The position numbers and the translations under genes are program-made. Under the pieces are notes generated by a model. That model did no database searches, had not been told where the DNA came from, and saw nothing but the letters and a program-made list of their open reading frames with translations. From Haliscomenobacter sp. (lineage in GTDB: Bacteria; Bacteroidota; Bacteroidia; Chitinophagales; Saprospiraceae), in the NCBI RefSeq assembly GCF_016718685.1, contig NZ_JADKCX010000009.1, positions 1 through 64,000 on the forward strand: 64,000 nt of DNA, written 5' to 3'. How positions within the stretch are numbered: the stretch's first letter is position 1; each line of letters starts with the position of its first letter. Positions 26,731-37,701 of this stretch are shown here, one piece after another.

Positions 26731-29700
26731 TCATTTTCTATTTTCTATCCGATATTTTAATGGAGACGCTCCATAAACCTTGCTGAATGCTCTAGAGAAG
26801 TAAGCAGGATCGTTAAAACCGCAATCGAAAGCGATGCTGGTCACAGAATCTTCAGTTTGGAGTAAGCTTAACCGTGCTTTATACAAACGAAAATGCAATA
26901 GGTAGTCTTGTGGAGGCATGCCCGTAAGTGCCTTTAATTTGCGGCGCAAGTGAGGCTCACTCAAATACATTGCCGCAGCAATTTCCGGGATCGTGAGGGT
27001 TTCTTTTTGGTAATTCTGTTCGATAAACGCTTGGAGGGCCCTGACAAAACATCCTCTTTGGCAAAAGGGGATGTGGTCGATTCTGATACAAGTGGCATTT
27101 TACCCCCATAGTATTCACGAAGTCGTTTGCGCAAGTCGAGCGCCTTGCGCAAGCTGACTTCCAGTTCTTGTTCGTGGAATGGCTTGGTCAGATAAGCATC
27201 GGCACCACCCTCCAGCCCCTCGATCCGTGAATTCATATCCGCTCGGGCGGTCAGTAGGATAATGGGAATGTGGCTGGTACGCATATCCGATTTGAGGGTT
27301 TTACAGAGGTCGAACCCATCCCGTTCGGGCATCATGACATCACTAATGATGAGGTCGGGTATCTGCTCTAATGCTTGATCAATTCCAAGTTGTCCATTTC
27401 GGGCAATCGATACGCGGTATTGTTCTTCCAGGCAGATCTTCAGGTATTGCACTACGTTCTCATTGTCTTCCACAATCAACAACAGGGGCAACTCCGGATC
27501 TTCTTCGCGGTTGGTTTCTAATTTTCTTGTTTTTGGCGTTGTGATGCTGGGAATTATTTTCGCCTGGTTTTCCCTTAAAGGAGCCGAAGCATGTATCGAA
27601 AGTACTACTGTGAAGATCGACCCTTTGCCAAGTTGGCTTTCCACCTGAATGGTTCCACCCATCAACCTAACCAATTCATGGGTAAGTGCCAGCCCAATGC
27701 CCGTGCCTTCCGCCCGACGGGTTACAGGATCATCACCCTGATAAAAACGGTCAAAAATATGTGGCAATTTTTCATCGGCAATGCCATAACCATTGTCTTC
27801 AACCATGATCATGATCTGCTGGTTTGGTGCTTCAACCAAGCGCAGACAAATGGTGCCTCCTAATGGAGTAAATTTGATTGCGTTAGAGAGTAGATTTGAA
27901 ACGACATCCTTAAGTTTTTGCTCATCGAAATCCATCATCAATTGTTTCATCGCTGGATCAAAGTATAGGGTTTTACCTTCTGCTTCGGCATAAGATGCAA
28001 ATGATCCAGTCAATAGCCGTAAATACGCCACCACATCACCCTGAATCAGGTGAACGGGCATAATGCCCGCGTCAAGTTTTGACAAATCGAGAATCTGATT
28101 GATCAGTTGGAGCAACTGCGTGCCATTTCGCCGAATCATGGTCAGCCCCTCCCGAAACCATCGCTCGGGAGCTTGCTCAATTTTGCCCACCATTCCCAAG
28201 ATGATGGTCAATGGTGTACGAAATTCATGGGTGATATTGGTAAAAAACGGGTTTTGAACGCATCCAGCTCTTGTAATCGTTGTACATCTGCTCGGATTTT
28301 TCTCCTCCGCTGGTCATAGTTATACAAAAAAGCCAAGGCACTAAGGGCACCAATCAAATACAATAACTTGGCCAGATTGGTCCACCACCAAGGTGGTTTG
28401 ATGATGATCTGCAAACTTGTGCCCTTTTCATTCCAAACCTGGTCTCCGTTGGATCCTTTTATCCGCAGGGTATACCGACCTATCGGTAATTGGGCAAAGG
28501 ACACCTCCCGATTGGAGCCCAGTGCGATCCATTGTTTTTGCAAACCTTCCAGTTTATAGGCATATTGGTTTTTGTTGGGTTTGCTAAAGCTCAATGCGGC
28601 AAACTCAACCTGTACGAGGGTCTTTTGTTGATGATTGAGGGCAATAGATTTTTTTTCACCAATCCCTTTTGCTTCTACTAATTGGGAGGAATTTTTCCCT
28701 TCTGCGTAGTACAGCAAGCGACTGATGATGATATTTGGGCGTAAGGGGTTATCTCGAATGCTGTCTGGGTGAAAAACGGTGAGCCCGTTGATGCCTCCAA
28801 AAAATAATTCACCAGTACGGAGGCTATGGTAGTAAGAGCCGTCGTTAAATTCATTGCTTTGCAATCCATCGAATAAATCGTAAAGGCGAAATTTTTTTTT
28901 CATATCCCAACGAGTAATGCCTTTATTGGTACTCATCCAAAAGTTCCCTTTCTGGTCTTCCAGCATGCCGTAGACATAATCGTTGGATAAGCCATCCCTT
29001 GCCCTAATTTGGGTAAATGTACCATCTGGATTGAAACGACAGATGCCCATGGCCGTACTGATCCACAATTGAGCCTTGTGATCTTCAAAAAGGCCGTGAA
29101 TTACATTGTCACTCAAAGAAAGCGGATTGTTGGGTTGGTTTTGATAGTGAAAAAAAGTTTTGTTTTTCGGTCAAAATGGACCAAACCTCCTCCCCTTGTA
29201 CCGAGCCACATTTTACCTTTGCCATCATCCAGGAAATGATTGACATTATTTGCCCCTAGTCCCTTGGGCTGGTTGGGCTGGAGGAAATAATTTTCAAATT
29301 TTTTTTGCTTAGGATAAAAAACACTAATTCCATTGGCTAGTTTTAACCAAACAGTTCCATCTTTTGCCAGGTGAATTTTTTGGATTTCGTCGTTGCCGAT
29401 GGATAGGCTATCAGCAGGGTTATGGCGATATCGCTGAATACTACCCTTGTTATGATTCCAGACAATTAAGCCTTCTTTACTGCCAATCCATAAGTCTCCT
29501 TGCTGTCCTACAACAAATGATCCGCCATTTTGCTCAACCAGCAATTCCCATAGAGTAGGATCAACTTCAGCTTTAGTAAGTGTGCCTTTGTTAAGTTCAA
29601 GCGGCCTCCTTCCGTTAGAGGTTGTCACCCAAAAAACACCTTGATGGTCTTCGGCAATGTTCCTAATACTCTTACCGGGCAGTCCGCGTGGGTTAGCCTG

Positions 29701-30837
29701 TTCCTCTGCATAATGGCGAAACTGGTGCAATCTGGGATCATATCGATTCACGCCACCCCGGGTGCCAATCCAGATACCTCCCTCCAAATCGGCGTAAATG
29801 GCGTAAATGGAGCACGAACTTAGGCAAGTAGGCTCAGCGGGGCTATAGGTAAATTGACGCAGCTGTTTCTGCTCAGCATCAAGCAATAAAACACACTGAT
29901 TGGAAGTTCCCAGCCAAAGTTTACCAAAAGAATCTTCCCGTATAGCGACAATACCATAGCCTTCTGCGGAAGATGAAGTGAGTTCACCAATCATAGGAAG
30001 TACATGATCAAAGCTGCCATTTTGGGGGTTATAACGATCGAGTCCACGAGAGGTACCCACCCAAATGTTTCCTGACCGATCCTGGTAAAGTGCATTAATA
30101 TTATTCGAACTAAGACTTTGGGGATTTCCTGGAACCTGGAAGAATCGTTTAAATTTTTTGGTTTTGGTATTGAAAAGATTTAACCCGTTTGTGGTACCTA
30201 CCCAAAGCGCATCTGCCCCGACTGGCAACAATGCATTGATGCCATTGTCGCTCAAACTGTTTCCATTTTCCGGCACGTGCTGGTAGCGAAAAAATTTTCT
30301 TTTTTGGGGGTCAAAGTGGTTCAAGCCCCCTCTAAACGTTCCCACCCATAATCCATTTTGGGCGTCTTCGGCCAATGCCCAGATATTGTCATTGGTCAAA
30401 TCATTGGGATTACTCGCTGGCATTTGGAAACGCTGAAAGGTCTCGGTCTTTCGGTCAAACCGATGCAGTACCCCATAAAAGCTGCCAGCCCATAGGTTTT
30501 TATTTCGATCTTCTAAAATTGCTCGGATATTGTTGTAACTCAAGCTGGTGGTATCTGCTGGTACATTACGGTATGCTGTAAAGCGGTAACCATCAAACTT
30601 GTTTAACCCATCTTCAGTACCAAACCACATCAGCCCTCTGCTGTCCTGCAACATGCAGAATACATAACTTTGTGAAAGACCCTCCTCTAAGCTATATCGC
30701 TTGAATTTGACTTTAGGCTGGGCAAAACCGAAGTGCGTGCACAATAAGCACGAAAAAAACCCAATGATCCAAATAAAATAAAACAGTTTGCCTTGCCGAA
30801 GGCTAAAAGGGTAGATAACGTGGGAGGGTTTTAGCAT
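26731..30837 (-). CDS. Hybrid two-component sensor/regulator with beta-propeller sensor, three frameshifts
   Basis: About 1368 residues when joined. A signal/anchor (FYFIWIIGFFSCLLCTHFGFA) is followed by two seven-bladed Reg_prop propellers (repeats such as GLMWFGTEDGLNKFDGYRF, GNIWVGTSRGLDRYNPQN), a Y_Y_Y domain, one transmembrane helix (LLYLIGALSALAFLYNYDQ), HisKA, HATPase (NLLSNAIKFTPLGG, DNGYGIADEKLPHIFDRF), a receiver (LLLIVEDNENVVQYLKICLE with phospho-Asp in DLIISDVMMP) and an AraC-type HTH (SEPHLRRKLKALTGMPP). Shifts fall in A/T runs at 29158-29161, 28242-28247 and 27046-27049; the middle one cuts the phospho-acceptor H-box (HEFRTPLT). Typical sensor of a glycan or peptide that switches nearby uptake or secretion genes. 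Confidence 0.9.
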
Positions 30838-30922
30838 AAGGGCTAATATTTTCTCCCCCCAAATTAATCAAAAACATCCAAATATATAATACTGCCATTT
30901 GGAAGTTGGCAATTGAATTGAA

Positions 30923-32791
30923 TCACGCCAACTCCGCCAGCTCCATCCATCGCCCTTCCTTCTCTTCAATTTGCCCGCTCAGCTGATTGATTTCCACCGA
31001 CAGCCTCTTGATGTCTTCCGGTTTCAGGTCCGTGCGGTTGAACTGATCGGCCACCTGCGTTTTTTTCTCTTCCAGTTTTTGGATTTCCTTTTCCAGGCGG
31101 TTCATTTCTTTACGTTGATCAAAGCTCAGGCCGGGTTTGGTTTCTTTTTGATCTTCTTTGGCCTTTTGTTGTTCGGCTTTATCCTGGCGGCGTTGTTCGC
31201 GTTCGCGTTCGCGCTGGATTTCGCGGTATTCGCTGTAGTCCCCGTTAAAGTCGCGGATTTGGCCATCCCCTTCAAATACGAAGAGGTGCTCCACCACTTT
31301 GTCCATAAAATAACGGTCGTGCGTCACGATGATCACGCAGCCGGGAAATTCGAGGAGGAAGTCTTCCAGGATGTTCAGCGTCAGGATGTCGAGGTCGTTG
31401 GTGGGCTCATCCAGGATCAGGAAATTGGGGTTGCGCATCAGGATCATCAGCAGGAACAGGCGACGGCGCTCGCCCCCACTCAACTGCGACACATACACCA
31501 ACTGTTGTTTGCGGCTAAACAGGAAACGCTCCAGCAGTTGCGCGGCACTGAGTTTGAGACCTTTTTCCAGGGGGATGTATTCGGCGATGTCCTGCACCGC
31601 ATCGATGACCCGTTTGTCTTCTTTGAGTTGGATGCCGTCCTGGGTATAATAACCAAACAGGGTATTGTCGCCCTGCACCACTTTGCCGGTATCTGGACGA
31701 ATTTCGCCCGTGAGGATTTTCAGGAAAGTTGTTTTACCCACGCCGTTGGGGCCCACGATGCCTACCCGCTCGAAGGGGCGAAACTTGTAGTTCATGCCCT
31801 CCACGATCTTGAGTCCGCCAAAGGTTTTGCCTACGTTGTGCAGTTCCAAGACCTTTTTGCCCATACGTTGCCCCTTGATGTCGATTTTCATTTCCTTTTC
31901 GACGGTAGCGCCCGATACTTTTTCGTTGAGTTCACTGTAAGAGTCTACCCGCGATTTGGCCTTGGTGCTACGCGCTTTGGGTTGGCGACGCACCCAGTCA
32001 AGTTCTTTTTTGAGCAATTTGCGGTCCTTGTCCAGCTCGATGCTTTCATTTTCGGCGCGGGCGGCTTTTTTCTCCAAAAAATCGGAGTAGTTGCCGCTGT
32101 ATTTGTATACCTGTCCCTGATCCAGTTCCACAATCTGGTCACAAACCCGCTCCAGAAAATAACGGTCGTGCGTCACCATCAGGATGGTGAGGTTGGGCTG
32201 CCGCAGGTATTCTTCCAGCCACTCGATCATGTCGAGGTCAAGGTGGTTGGTCGGTTCGTCGAGGATTAAAAAATCGGGATCAGCCAGGATCATGCGCACC
32301 AGGGCGAGGCGTTTTTTTTGGCCACCCGAAAGGGTCCGCACGGGTTGTGCGTAATTGCTGATGCGAAAACGGGTGAGCAGTTCTTTCAGCTTGGCGTCGA
32401 GATCCCAGGCTTTGAGGTCATCCATCTGGGTCATGGCCGCTTGTAGGAGGGTTTCATTGTCGCTTTGCAGCAGTGCTTCCTCGTAAGCTTTGATGGCATT
32501 GAACGTAGGGTTATCCGCATCCAGTGCAGCTTCAATGATGGTATGGTGTGGATTGAATTCCGGATCTTGAAACAAAAACCCGATGCGTGCATCCCGGTGC
32601 ATGAGCACGCGGGCGCTTTCTCCCTCGGAGCCTTCCAATCCAGCTACTACGCGCAGCAAGGTGGATTTTCCGGAGCCGTTTTTGGCCACCAAACCCACTT
32701 TTTGATTTTTGTTGACTTGTAGATTGATGTTTTGGAACAATACTTTCTCTCCGTAGGTCTTGGTTACATTTTCCAGCGTCAGGTAATTCAC
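30923..32791 (-). CDS. ABC-F family ATP-binding protein (Uup-like)
   Basis: A 622-residue soluble protein with two ABC cassettes: Walker A AKNGSGKST (residues 36-44) and GPNGVGKTT, signature LSGGQKKR and LSGGERRR, Walker B FLILDEPTNHLD and FLILDEPTNDLD. The linker is Lys/Arg-rich, and the C-terminus is a coiled coil (EMNRLEKEIQKLEEKKTQVA) as in Uup. There are no membrane segments. ABC-F proteins act on the ribosome or in translation quality control. The GTG at 32791 was selected since the family starts MNYLTLENV-like exactly there; an ATG 15 codons upstream would add an unconserved stretch. Confidence 0.9.
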   Translation of the reverse strand: MNYLTLENVTKTYGEKVLFQNINLQVNKNQKVGLVAKNGSGKSTLLRVVAGLEGSEGESARVLMHRDARIGFLFQDPEFNPHHTIIEAALDADNPTFNAIKAYEEALLQSDNETLLQAAMTQMDDLKAWDLDAKLKELLTRFRISNYAQPVRTLSGGQKKRLALVRMILADPDFLILDEPTNHLDLDMIEWLEEYLRQPNLTILMVTHDRYFLERVCDQIVELDQGQVYKYSGNYSDFLEKKAARAENESIELDKDRKLLKKELDWVRRQPKARSTKAKSRVDSYSELNEKVSGATVEKEMKIDIKGQRMGKKVLELHNVGKTFGGLKIVEGMNYKFRPFERVGIVGPNGVGKTTFLKILTGEIRPDTGKVVQGDNTLFGYYTQDGIQLKEDKRVIDAVQDIAEYIPLEKGLKLSAAQLLERFLFSRKQQLVYVSQLSGGERRRLFLLMILMRNPNFLILDEPTNDLDILTLNILEDFLLEFPGCVIIVTHDRYFMDKVVEHLFVFEGDGQIRDFNGDYSEYREIQREREREQRRQDKAEQQKAKEDQKETKPGLSFDQRKEMNRLEKEIQKLEEKKTQVADQFNRTDLKPEDIKRLSVEINQLSGQIEEKEGRWMELAELA

Positions 32792-32853
32792 GGCAGCTTT
32801 TTTAGGGTGCAAAGATAGCAAAAAAGGTTCCAGCACTTAAACAAAAAAAAAGA

Positions 32854-32875
32854 CCTGCCACCGCAAGGTGACAGG
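32854..32875 (-). terminator. Rho-independent terminator of the coiled-coil protein gene
   Basis: On the minus strand cctgtcacc, loop ttgc, ggtggcagg and a run of nine T (complement of 32843-32851), 67 bases after the stop of the gene at 32942. Confidence 0.85.
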
Positions 32876-32941
32876 CCATTCGTAAAGTTCTCTCTAAATA
32901 CATTGTATAGGGTAGAGGTCAGCCGAAGCCAACATCAGAAA

Positions 32942-33664
32942 TTAAATACTGCTCATTTTTCTTTTGACCAACTCCAGTGTCTTTTGTTGATCTTGTAGCT
33001 TTTTCTGGGTGTCTACCTGATCTTTTTCATTTTGGTTGATGTTGGATTTAGCTTTCTGAATGCGTTCTTCGGCCTGTTTGATTTCCTGGTGGTAACGCGT
33101 GTTTGCAGTTTTTAACGAACGAAGTTCCCCTTCTAGTTTACGCAGGTTCTTTTCTTCTTGCACCATTTCCAGGCGCGTCTGTTCGCGGCGTACTTCGCGG
33201 GCAAAATCTTCCAGTACCGTGCGGGCAGCGCGGTTGCGTTGCAAGTTGGTGGTATTGATGCTGCGCTGAGAAAAACCACTCACTTCTGTTTCCACGTAAC
33301 TCGTCTCTTGGAAGGAAATTTCGAAGTTGACGTCCTTGCCCGATTGGCGGCTTTCATACTCCAAATTGGTTGAACCATAAGACTTGATGTTGGCTTGCTC
33401 AGCCAGGTGTTGTTTGGTTTTGCGGTCGTAGCGTACTTTGCTGCGCAATTGGGTGCGGGCATACGAAGACCACACCCGCTTCACCAATTTATCGTCTACA
33501 TTGGGCAGCGTAACCCGCAGGGTATTGCTCTGGGCAATGTCGTAATCTTCTGGAATATCCACCCCTTTGATAGTGAAATCAGGACTAATTGTTGTGTCCT
33601 GACCCAACAATGGGATGAAACTAACAATTGAGCAGATTGCACAAATAAGCGCAACTTTTTTCAT
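32942..33664 (-). CDS. Exported coiled-coil protein of unknown function
   Basis: A 240-residue protein. Signal peptide (VALICAICSIVSFIPLLGQ) then about 110 residues with a beta-rich look (LRVTLPNVDDKLVKRVWSSY, VNFEISFQETSYVETEVSGF), and a C-terminal half that is one long, highly charged coiled coil (EEKNLRKLEGELRSLKTANT to ELVKRKMSSI). I do not recognise the family. The head region hints at an envelope protein that oligomerises through its coiled coil. It is on its own transcript, with a clear terminator, and diverges from the ABC exporter genes. Start chosen at the Met-Lys-Lys of the signal. Confidence 0.65.
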   Translation of the reverse strand: MKKVALICAICSIVSFIPLLGQDTTISPDFTIKGVDIPEDYDIAQSNTLRVTLPNVDDKLVKRVWSSYARTQLRSKVRYDRKTKQHLAEQANIKSYGSTNLEYESRQSGKDVNFEISFQETSYVETEVSGFSQRSINTTNLQRNRAARTVLEDFAREVRREQTRLEMVQEEKNLRKLEGELRSLKTANTRYHQEIKQAEERIQKAKSNINQNEKDQVDTQKKLQDQQKTLELVKRKMSSI

Positions 33665-33855
33665 AGCAAACATGGGTTGGATGAAATAAATAATTGTTTT
33701 TTGATACTAATTTGACGCAGACAGCGGCAGAGGGTCACTTGTGTAAAAAAAACACTTTTGTCCTAAATTCCAAAACGTCTATCTGAAATTATGTACAACT
33801 AGCTTCGAAACTGAGTAATTTCCTCTTACTTTTCAAAAAATACTCATAGCAGCAC

Positions 33856-34770
33856 ATGGACTTGATTCTCGACTTACAAAACGTAGTAAAGACCTATGAC
33901 AAGAAGATTGCCGTGAACAACGTCAGCTTTGGGGTGCCCCGCGCCTCAATTTTTGGGCTTCTGGGTCCCAATGGCGCAGGCAAAACTTCTTTGATCAGGA
34001 TCATTACCACCATTACCCGTGCCGACGGCGGGAAAGTTTTTCTGGATGGCCAGGAGCTCAATAGCCTGCACCCGGAGCAGATTGGCTACATGCCCGAAGA
34101 GCGTGGCTTGTATAAAAAAATGAAAGTAGGCGAACACCTCACCTATTTGGGACGACTGAAAGGGCTTTCCCGCAGTGATACCAAAAAAGCGCTGACCTAC
34201 TGGATGGAAAAATTTGAAGTCAGCGACTGGTGGGGCAAAAAAATAGAAGAGCTGTCCAAAGGGATGCAGCAAAAAATCCAATTCATCGCCACCGTGCTCC
34301 ACAATCCCAAGCTGATCATCCTCGACGAACCTTTCACGGGGCTAGACCCCATCAACACGAATTTGCTCAAAGACGAAATTGCCGAGCTGAGCGACAAAGG
34401 CGTCAGCATCATTTTTTCTACCCACCGCATGGAACAGGTAGAAGAAATTTGCGACAACATCGTGCTGATCGATCAAGGACAGAACATCCTCAATGGACAG
34501 GTGAAAGCCATCCGCAACAGCTTCAAAAAAAACCGCTTTCAGATTGATTTTGCCGAAGAATGGAAAGGAACTTTACCCCCCGGATTTGAAGTAGTAGACC
34601 AAAAGCCAGCTTCATTGGTAGTCGGACTGAGCGAAGGTGGCAACTCCAATGCCCTTTTGCAATACCTGCTTGGCCAAGGCGCACAGATCAGCGCATTCAA
34701 CGAAATTTTGCCATCACTGAATGAAATATTTATTCAGGCGGTGAACAAAAACCATGGCTTGGTTAGCTGA
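33856..34770 (+). CDS. ABC transporter ATP-binding protein (NatA-like)
   Basis: A 304-residue ATPase: Walker A GPNGAGKTS (about residues 37-45), Q-loop region IGYMPEERGLYKKM, signature LSKGMQQKIQ, Walker B KLIILDEPFTGLDP, and H-loop STHRMEQVEE. The C-terminal 80 residues (FQIDFAEEWKGTLPPGFEVV to SLNEIFIQAV) correspond to the DUF4162 extension of Na+/drug ABC-2 exporters. The permease starts 33 bases downstream, so they form one operon. Which compound is exported is not clear; NatAB homologues move Na+ or antibiotics. Confidence 0.92.
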   Translation: MDLILDLQNVVKTYDKKIAVNNVSFGVPRASIFGLLGPNGAGKTSLIRIITTITRADGGKVFLDGQELNSLHPEQIGYMPEERGLYKKMKVGEHLTYLGRLKGLSRSDTKKALTYWMEKFEVSDWWGKKIEELSKGMQQKIQFIATVLHNPKLIILDEPFTGLDPINTNLLKDEIAELSDKGVSIIFSTHRMEQVEEICDNIVLIDQGQNILNGQVKAIRNSFKKNRFQIDFAEEWKGTLPPGFEVVDQKPASLVVGLSEGGNSNALLQYLLGQGAQISAFNEILPSLNEIFIQAVNKNHGLVS

Positions 34771-34803
34771 TAACCCTATCTCTCATTATTTAAAACAACC
34801 ATC

Positions 34804-36120
34804 ATGGATAAACTTTTTCTCATCATAAAACGCGAATACCTCAGCCGAGTGACGCGCCCGTCCTTCATCATTGCCACCTTGGTCACCCCATTGGTTTTTG
34901 TACTTTTTTTCGTGATCGTGGGCTTCATTTTTTCTTATGAAAGCGACGATACCAAAAAAATTGCCGTATTGGATGAAAGTGGCATCCTCAAAGGGGCATT
35001 AAAGGACGAAAAAGGGATTTTTTTCAAGTTTGAACAAAAATCCTTGGACACTTTGCGCAAAAATTTCAAGGCCAGTGGCTATGATGCGGTTTTGGTCTTA
35101 CCAAAAATTGACAACCTCTTTAGTAAAGACTATATGGTGTACTACTATTCCAAAGGTCAACCGACGCTGGATGTAGAAGTACACATCAAAGATCGGGTGC
35201 GGGATGCCCTGCGCGACTACAAAATTGACGCCCTCAAGCTGGAACGCAAACAATTAGAGGCCCTCAACACTTCAGTCGATGTTGAGCCCGAACCCATTGA
35301 AAAAGGAGGACAAGACGCGACCCGCCTGACTGGGGCCATTGGTGCCGGAATTGGCTTCATTATGGGTTTCATCATGTACATGGCCGTATTTATATACGGC
35401 ACAATGGTGATGCGCTCGGTGATGGAGGAAAAAACCAACCGGATTGTAGAAGTGATGGTGTCATCGGTAAAGCCATTCCAACTAATGATGGGTAAAATCA
35501 TTGGCGTAGGTGGAGTAGGACTGACCCAGGTACTGATTTGGGCCATCATGATTCCTTTGCTCATGACCATCGCGCAAGTGGCTATGGGCTTTGATGCGGA
35601 ACAACAAATGAAAATGAGCCAGGGGGCTTCCAGCGTCAACCCCGAAGATACCCAAGCTATGGTGATGGCGGCAATGGCCGAGATCGGCAACGTCAATTGG
35701 GCTTTGATCCTGCCCTTGTTTATCATTTATTTCCTGGGGGGCTATTTCTTGTATTCATCGTTGTTCGCCGCAGTGGGTTCTGCCATTGGCGACGATATGG
35801 GCGAAGCTCAAACGCTGACCATTCCGATTGTCATTCCAGTGGTATTGGCCATTTACATCATGATCAAGGCCGTGGAAACGCCTACTTCGAGTTTGTCGGT
35901 ATTTTCCTCGATCTTTCCCCTGTTCTCGCCCATTGTAATGCCGGCTATTCTGGCATCCAAACCTCCGGCCTGGCAAATCATAACTTCCGTGATCCTGCTG
36001 ATCGGGACTTCGATTTTCTTCGTGTGGTTGTCTGGCCGCATTTATCGGGTAGGTATCCTGCTGTATGGCAAGAAAGGGACGTTCAGGGAGTTTGCGAAGT
36101 GGATATTTTATAAGGAGTGA
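34804..36120 (+). CDS. ABC-2 type transporter permease (NatB-like)
   Basis: A 438-residue membrane protein: an N-terminal helix (FIIATLVTPLVFVLFFVIVG), a large extracytoplasmic loop (about residues 45-170), then five helices beginning IGAGIGFIMGFIMYMAVFIY. The conserved MRSVMEEKTNRIVEVMVSSV motif marks the coupling-helix region of the NatB/YhaP family. The last segments are LILPLFIIYFLGGYFLYSSL, ILLIGTSIFFVWLSGRIYRV. Partner of the upstream ATPase (33-base gap). Confidence 0.9.
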   Translation: MDKLFLIIKREYLSRVTRPSFIIATLVTPLVFVLFFVIVGFIFSYESDDTKKIAVLDESGILKGALKDEKGIFFKFEQKSLDTLRKNFKASGYDAVLVLPKIDNLFSKDYMVYYYSKGQPTLDVEVHIKDRVRDALRDYKIDALKLERKQLEALNTSVDVEPEPIEKGGQDATRLTGAIGAGIGFIMGFIMYMAVFIYGTMVMRSVMEEKTNRIVEVMVSSVKPFQLMMGKIIGVGGVGLTQVLIWAIMIPLLMTIAQVAMGFDAEQQMKMSQGASSVNPEDTQAMVMAAMAEIGNVNWALILPLFIIYFLGGYFLYSSLFAAVGSAIGDDMGEAQTLTIPIVIPVVLAIYIMIKAVETPTSSLSVFSSIFPLFSPIVMPAILASKPPAWQIITSVILLIGTSIFFVWLSGRIYRVGILLYGKKGTFREFAKWIFYKE

Positions 36121-36172
36121 TAAGCGAATGAGTAAATGAGCTATCAGCTATTTGGCTGACTATTCTCATTGC

Positions 36173-37555
36173 TTAACCAAAGATTGTTCTGAACAACAAG
36201 TACAAGCCACAGGACAAAATGATGGTCACTGGCAAGGTGAGTATCCACGCCGAGAGGATCGTGATCAAGGTAGATTTTTGCAGGTTTTTGCGTCCATTTT
36301 TGGCAATCATGGTGCCCGCCACTGCCGACGAAAGCACGTGGGTTGTACTTACCGGAGCATGGAAAACGGTACTCATCGCAATGGTTGCCGAGGCCACCAG
36401 TTCCGCAGTAGCGCCTTGAGCATAAGTCAGGTGTGTCTTGCCAATTTTCTCCCCGATGGTCACTACTATTCGTTTCCAGCCGATCATGGTGCCAATGCCC
36501 AATGCCAGAGAAATGAAGAAAATTACCCAACGTGGCGCAAATTCATAATTGGTAGCCAACTGATCGGCCACTGCTTTGAATTCCGCTTTATCCTTTGGTT
36601 TGTAAAAGGATCTGACATTGGTTGCTTCTTTGAGGTTTTTGTTCAGTTTTTGCAACTCTTTGCGAATCGCAGGGCGGTCAGGATTCGTCTGCACCAATAA
36701 TACCCTTAGCTCACCTGCAGCCTCCATGACTTCCTGTGCGGCTTCATTTCTTCGGGGTGAACTATCCATTGCCGTACTGGTTGTTTGCTCTATTTTGTTG
36801 ACAACCGTCAAGATGGCTTCTGCATCAAAACTTTTGTGCAGGGCAAATTGAGCAGGAAGGAAAATCATCAGCACAATCATAAACAAGCCCACCCCTTTTT
36901 GTCCGTCGTTGGACCCATGGAAAAAACTCACCAGGGTACAAGTCGTGATCAGTATGGCCCTAATCCAGGTGGGAGGTGCTTTACCTCGCTCCGGTTCATG
37001 AAAAATCTCTTTGTTCTTGATTATTTTTGACAAAAACCACATCAAAAAAAGCGCCGCGAAGCATCCAAAGAAGGGCGAAAACAGCAACGCCAGGGCAATT
37101 TCTTGTGCTTTCCCCCAGTTGACCCCATCGCCACCGTGTATCCAATAAAACCCAATTCCAACGCCCAACAACGCACCAATCATGGTATGCGAACTGGAAG
37201 AAGGAATACCGTAGTACCAGGTTCCCAGGTTCCAAATGATCGCAGACAACAGCACCGCTGCAATGATGCTGGCGCTTTCAAAAAAGGGCATGATCATCAT
37301 GTCATTTACAGGTAGCAATTTAACGATCCCCATTGCTACACCTACTCCACCGGTGATGACACCCAAGAAATTCCAAATCCCTGACCAAACTACGGCAACT
37401 GTTGGCTTAAGCGAATGGGTGTAAATCACGGTTGCAACTGCATTTGCTGTATCGTGAAAACCATTGACAAATTCAAAGGCCAATACGGCAATCAAAAAAA
37501 GGATCAGCATCACTGCTCCTCCGGAGCTCAGAGCGGAGAGGTCGAAAGAATTCAT
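36173..37555 (-). CDS. Inorganic phosphate transporter, PiT family
   Basis: A 460-residue protein with ten or more predicted helices. The PiT signature appears twice, as FVNGFHDTANAVATVI near residue 30 and as ELVASATIAMSTVFHAPVST near the C-terminus. A large cytoplasmic loop with charged coiled-coil character (QTTSTAMDSSPRRNEAAQEV to FKAVADQLATNYEF) separates the halves. Couples phosphate uptake to a cation (H+ or Na+). It converges with the ABC permease gene (52-base gap). No regulatory pho-box could be identified upstream. Confidence 0.92.
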   Translation of the reverse strand: MNSFDLSALSSGGAVMLILFLIAVLAFEFVNGFHDTANAVATVIYTHSLKPTVAVVWSGIWNFLGVITGGVGVAMGIVKLLPVNDMMIMPFFESASIIAAVLLSAIIWNLGTWYYGIPSSSSHTMIGALLGVGIGFYWIHGGDGVNWGKAQEIALALLFSPFFGCFAALFLMWFLSKIIKNKEIFHEPERGKAPPTWIRAILITTCTLVSFFHGSNDGQKGVGLFMIVLMIFLPAQFALHKSFDAEAILTVVNKIEQTTSTAMDSSPRRNEAAQEVMEAAGELRVLLVQTNPDRPAIRKELQKLNKNLKEATNVRSFYKPKDKAEFKAVADQLATNYEFAPRWVIFFISLALGIGTMIGWKRIVVTIGEKIGKTHLTYAQGATAELVASATIAMSTVFHAPVSTTHVLSSAVAGTMIAKNGRKNLQKSTLITILSAWILTLPVTIILSCGLYLLFRTIFG

Positions 37556-37701
37556 GTATCTGGATTAGAGATGATTAGTAAGCATTTGGTGATCTTGATA
37601 AAAACCGCCGAAAGATAGCATTAATTTCATACGACCAAACTCGTGTTTTTTGCGTTTTAGAACTAACCGCGAAATATTAACCTAAAATTTACATTACACT
37701 T

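Noticed and set aside
30971..32269. Long plus-strand open frame of 432 codons opposite the ABC-F gene
   Set aside because: Its translation is a Phe/His/Gln-rich mirror without domains; the opposite strand has two complete ABC cassettes. The same reasoning excludes the long open frames opposite the DUF5777 gene (4795-5754), the RND gene (11063-11959) and the molybdenum hydroxylase gene (50796-51578).
36121..36172. Possible shared terminator between the ABC permease and PiT genes
   Set aside because: Only short imperfect pairing is visible and no T-run on either strand.
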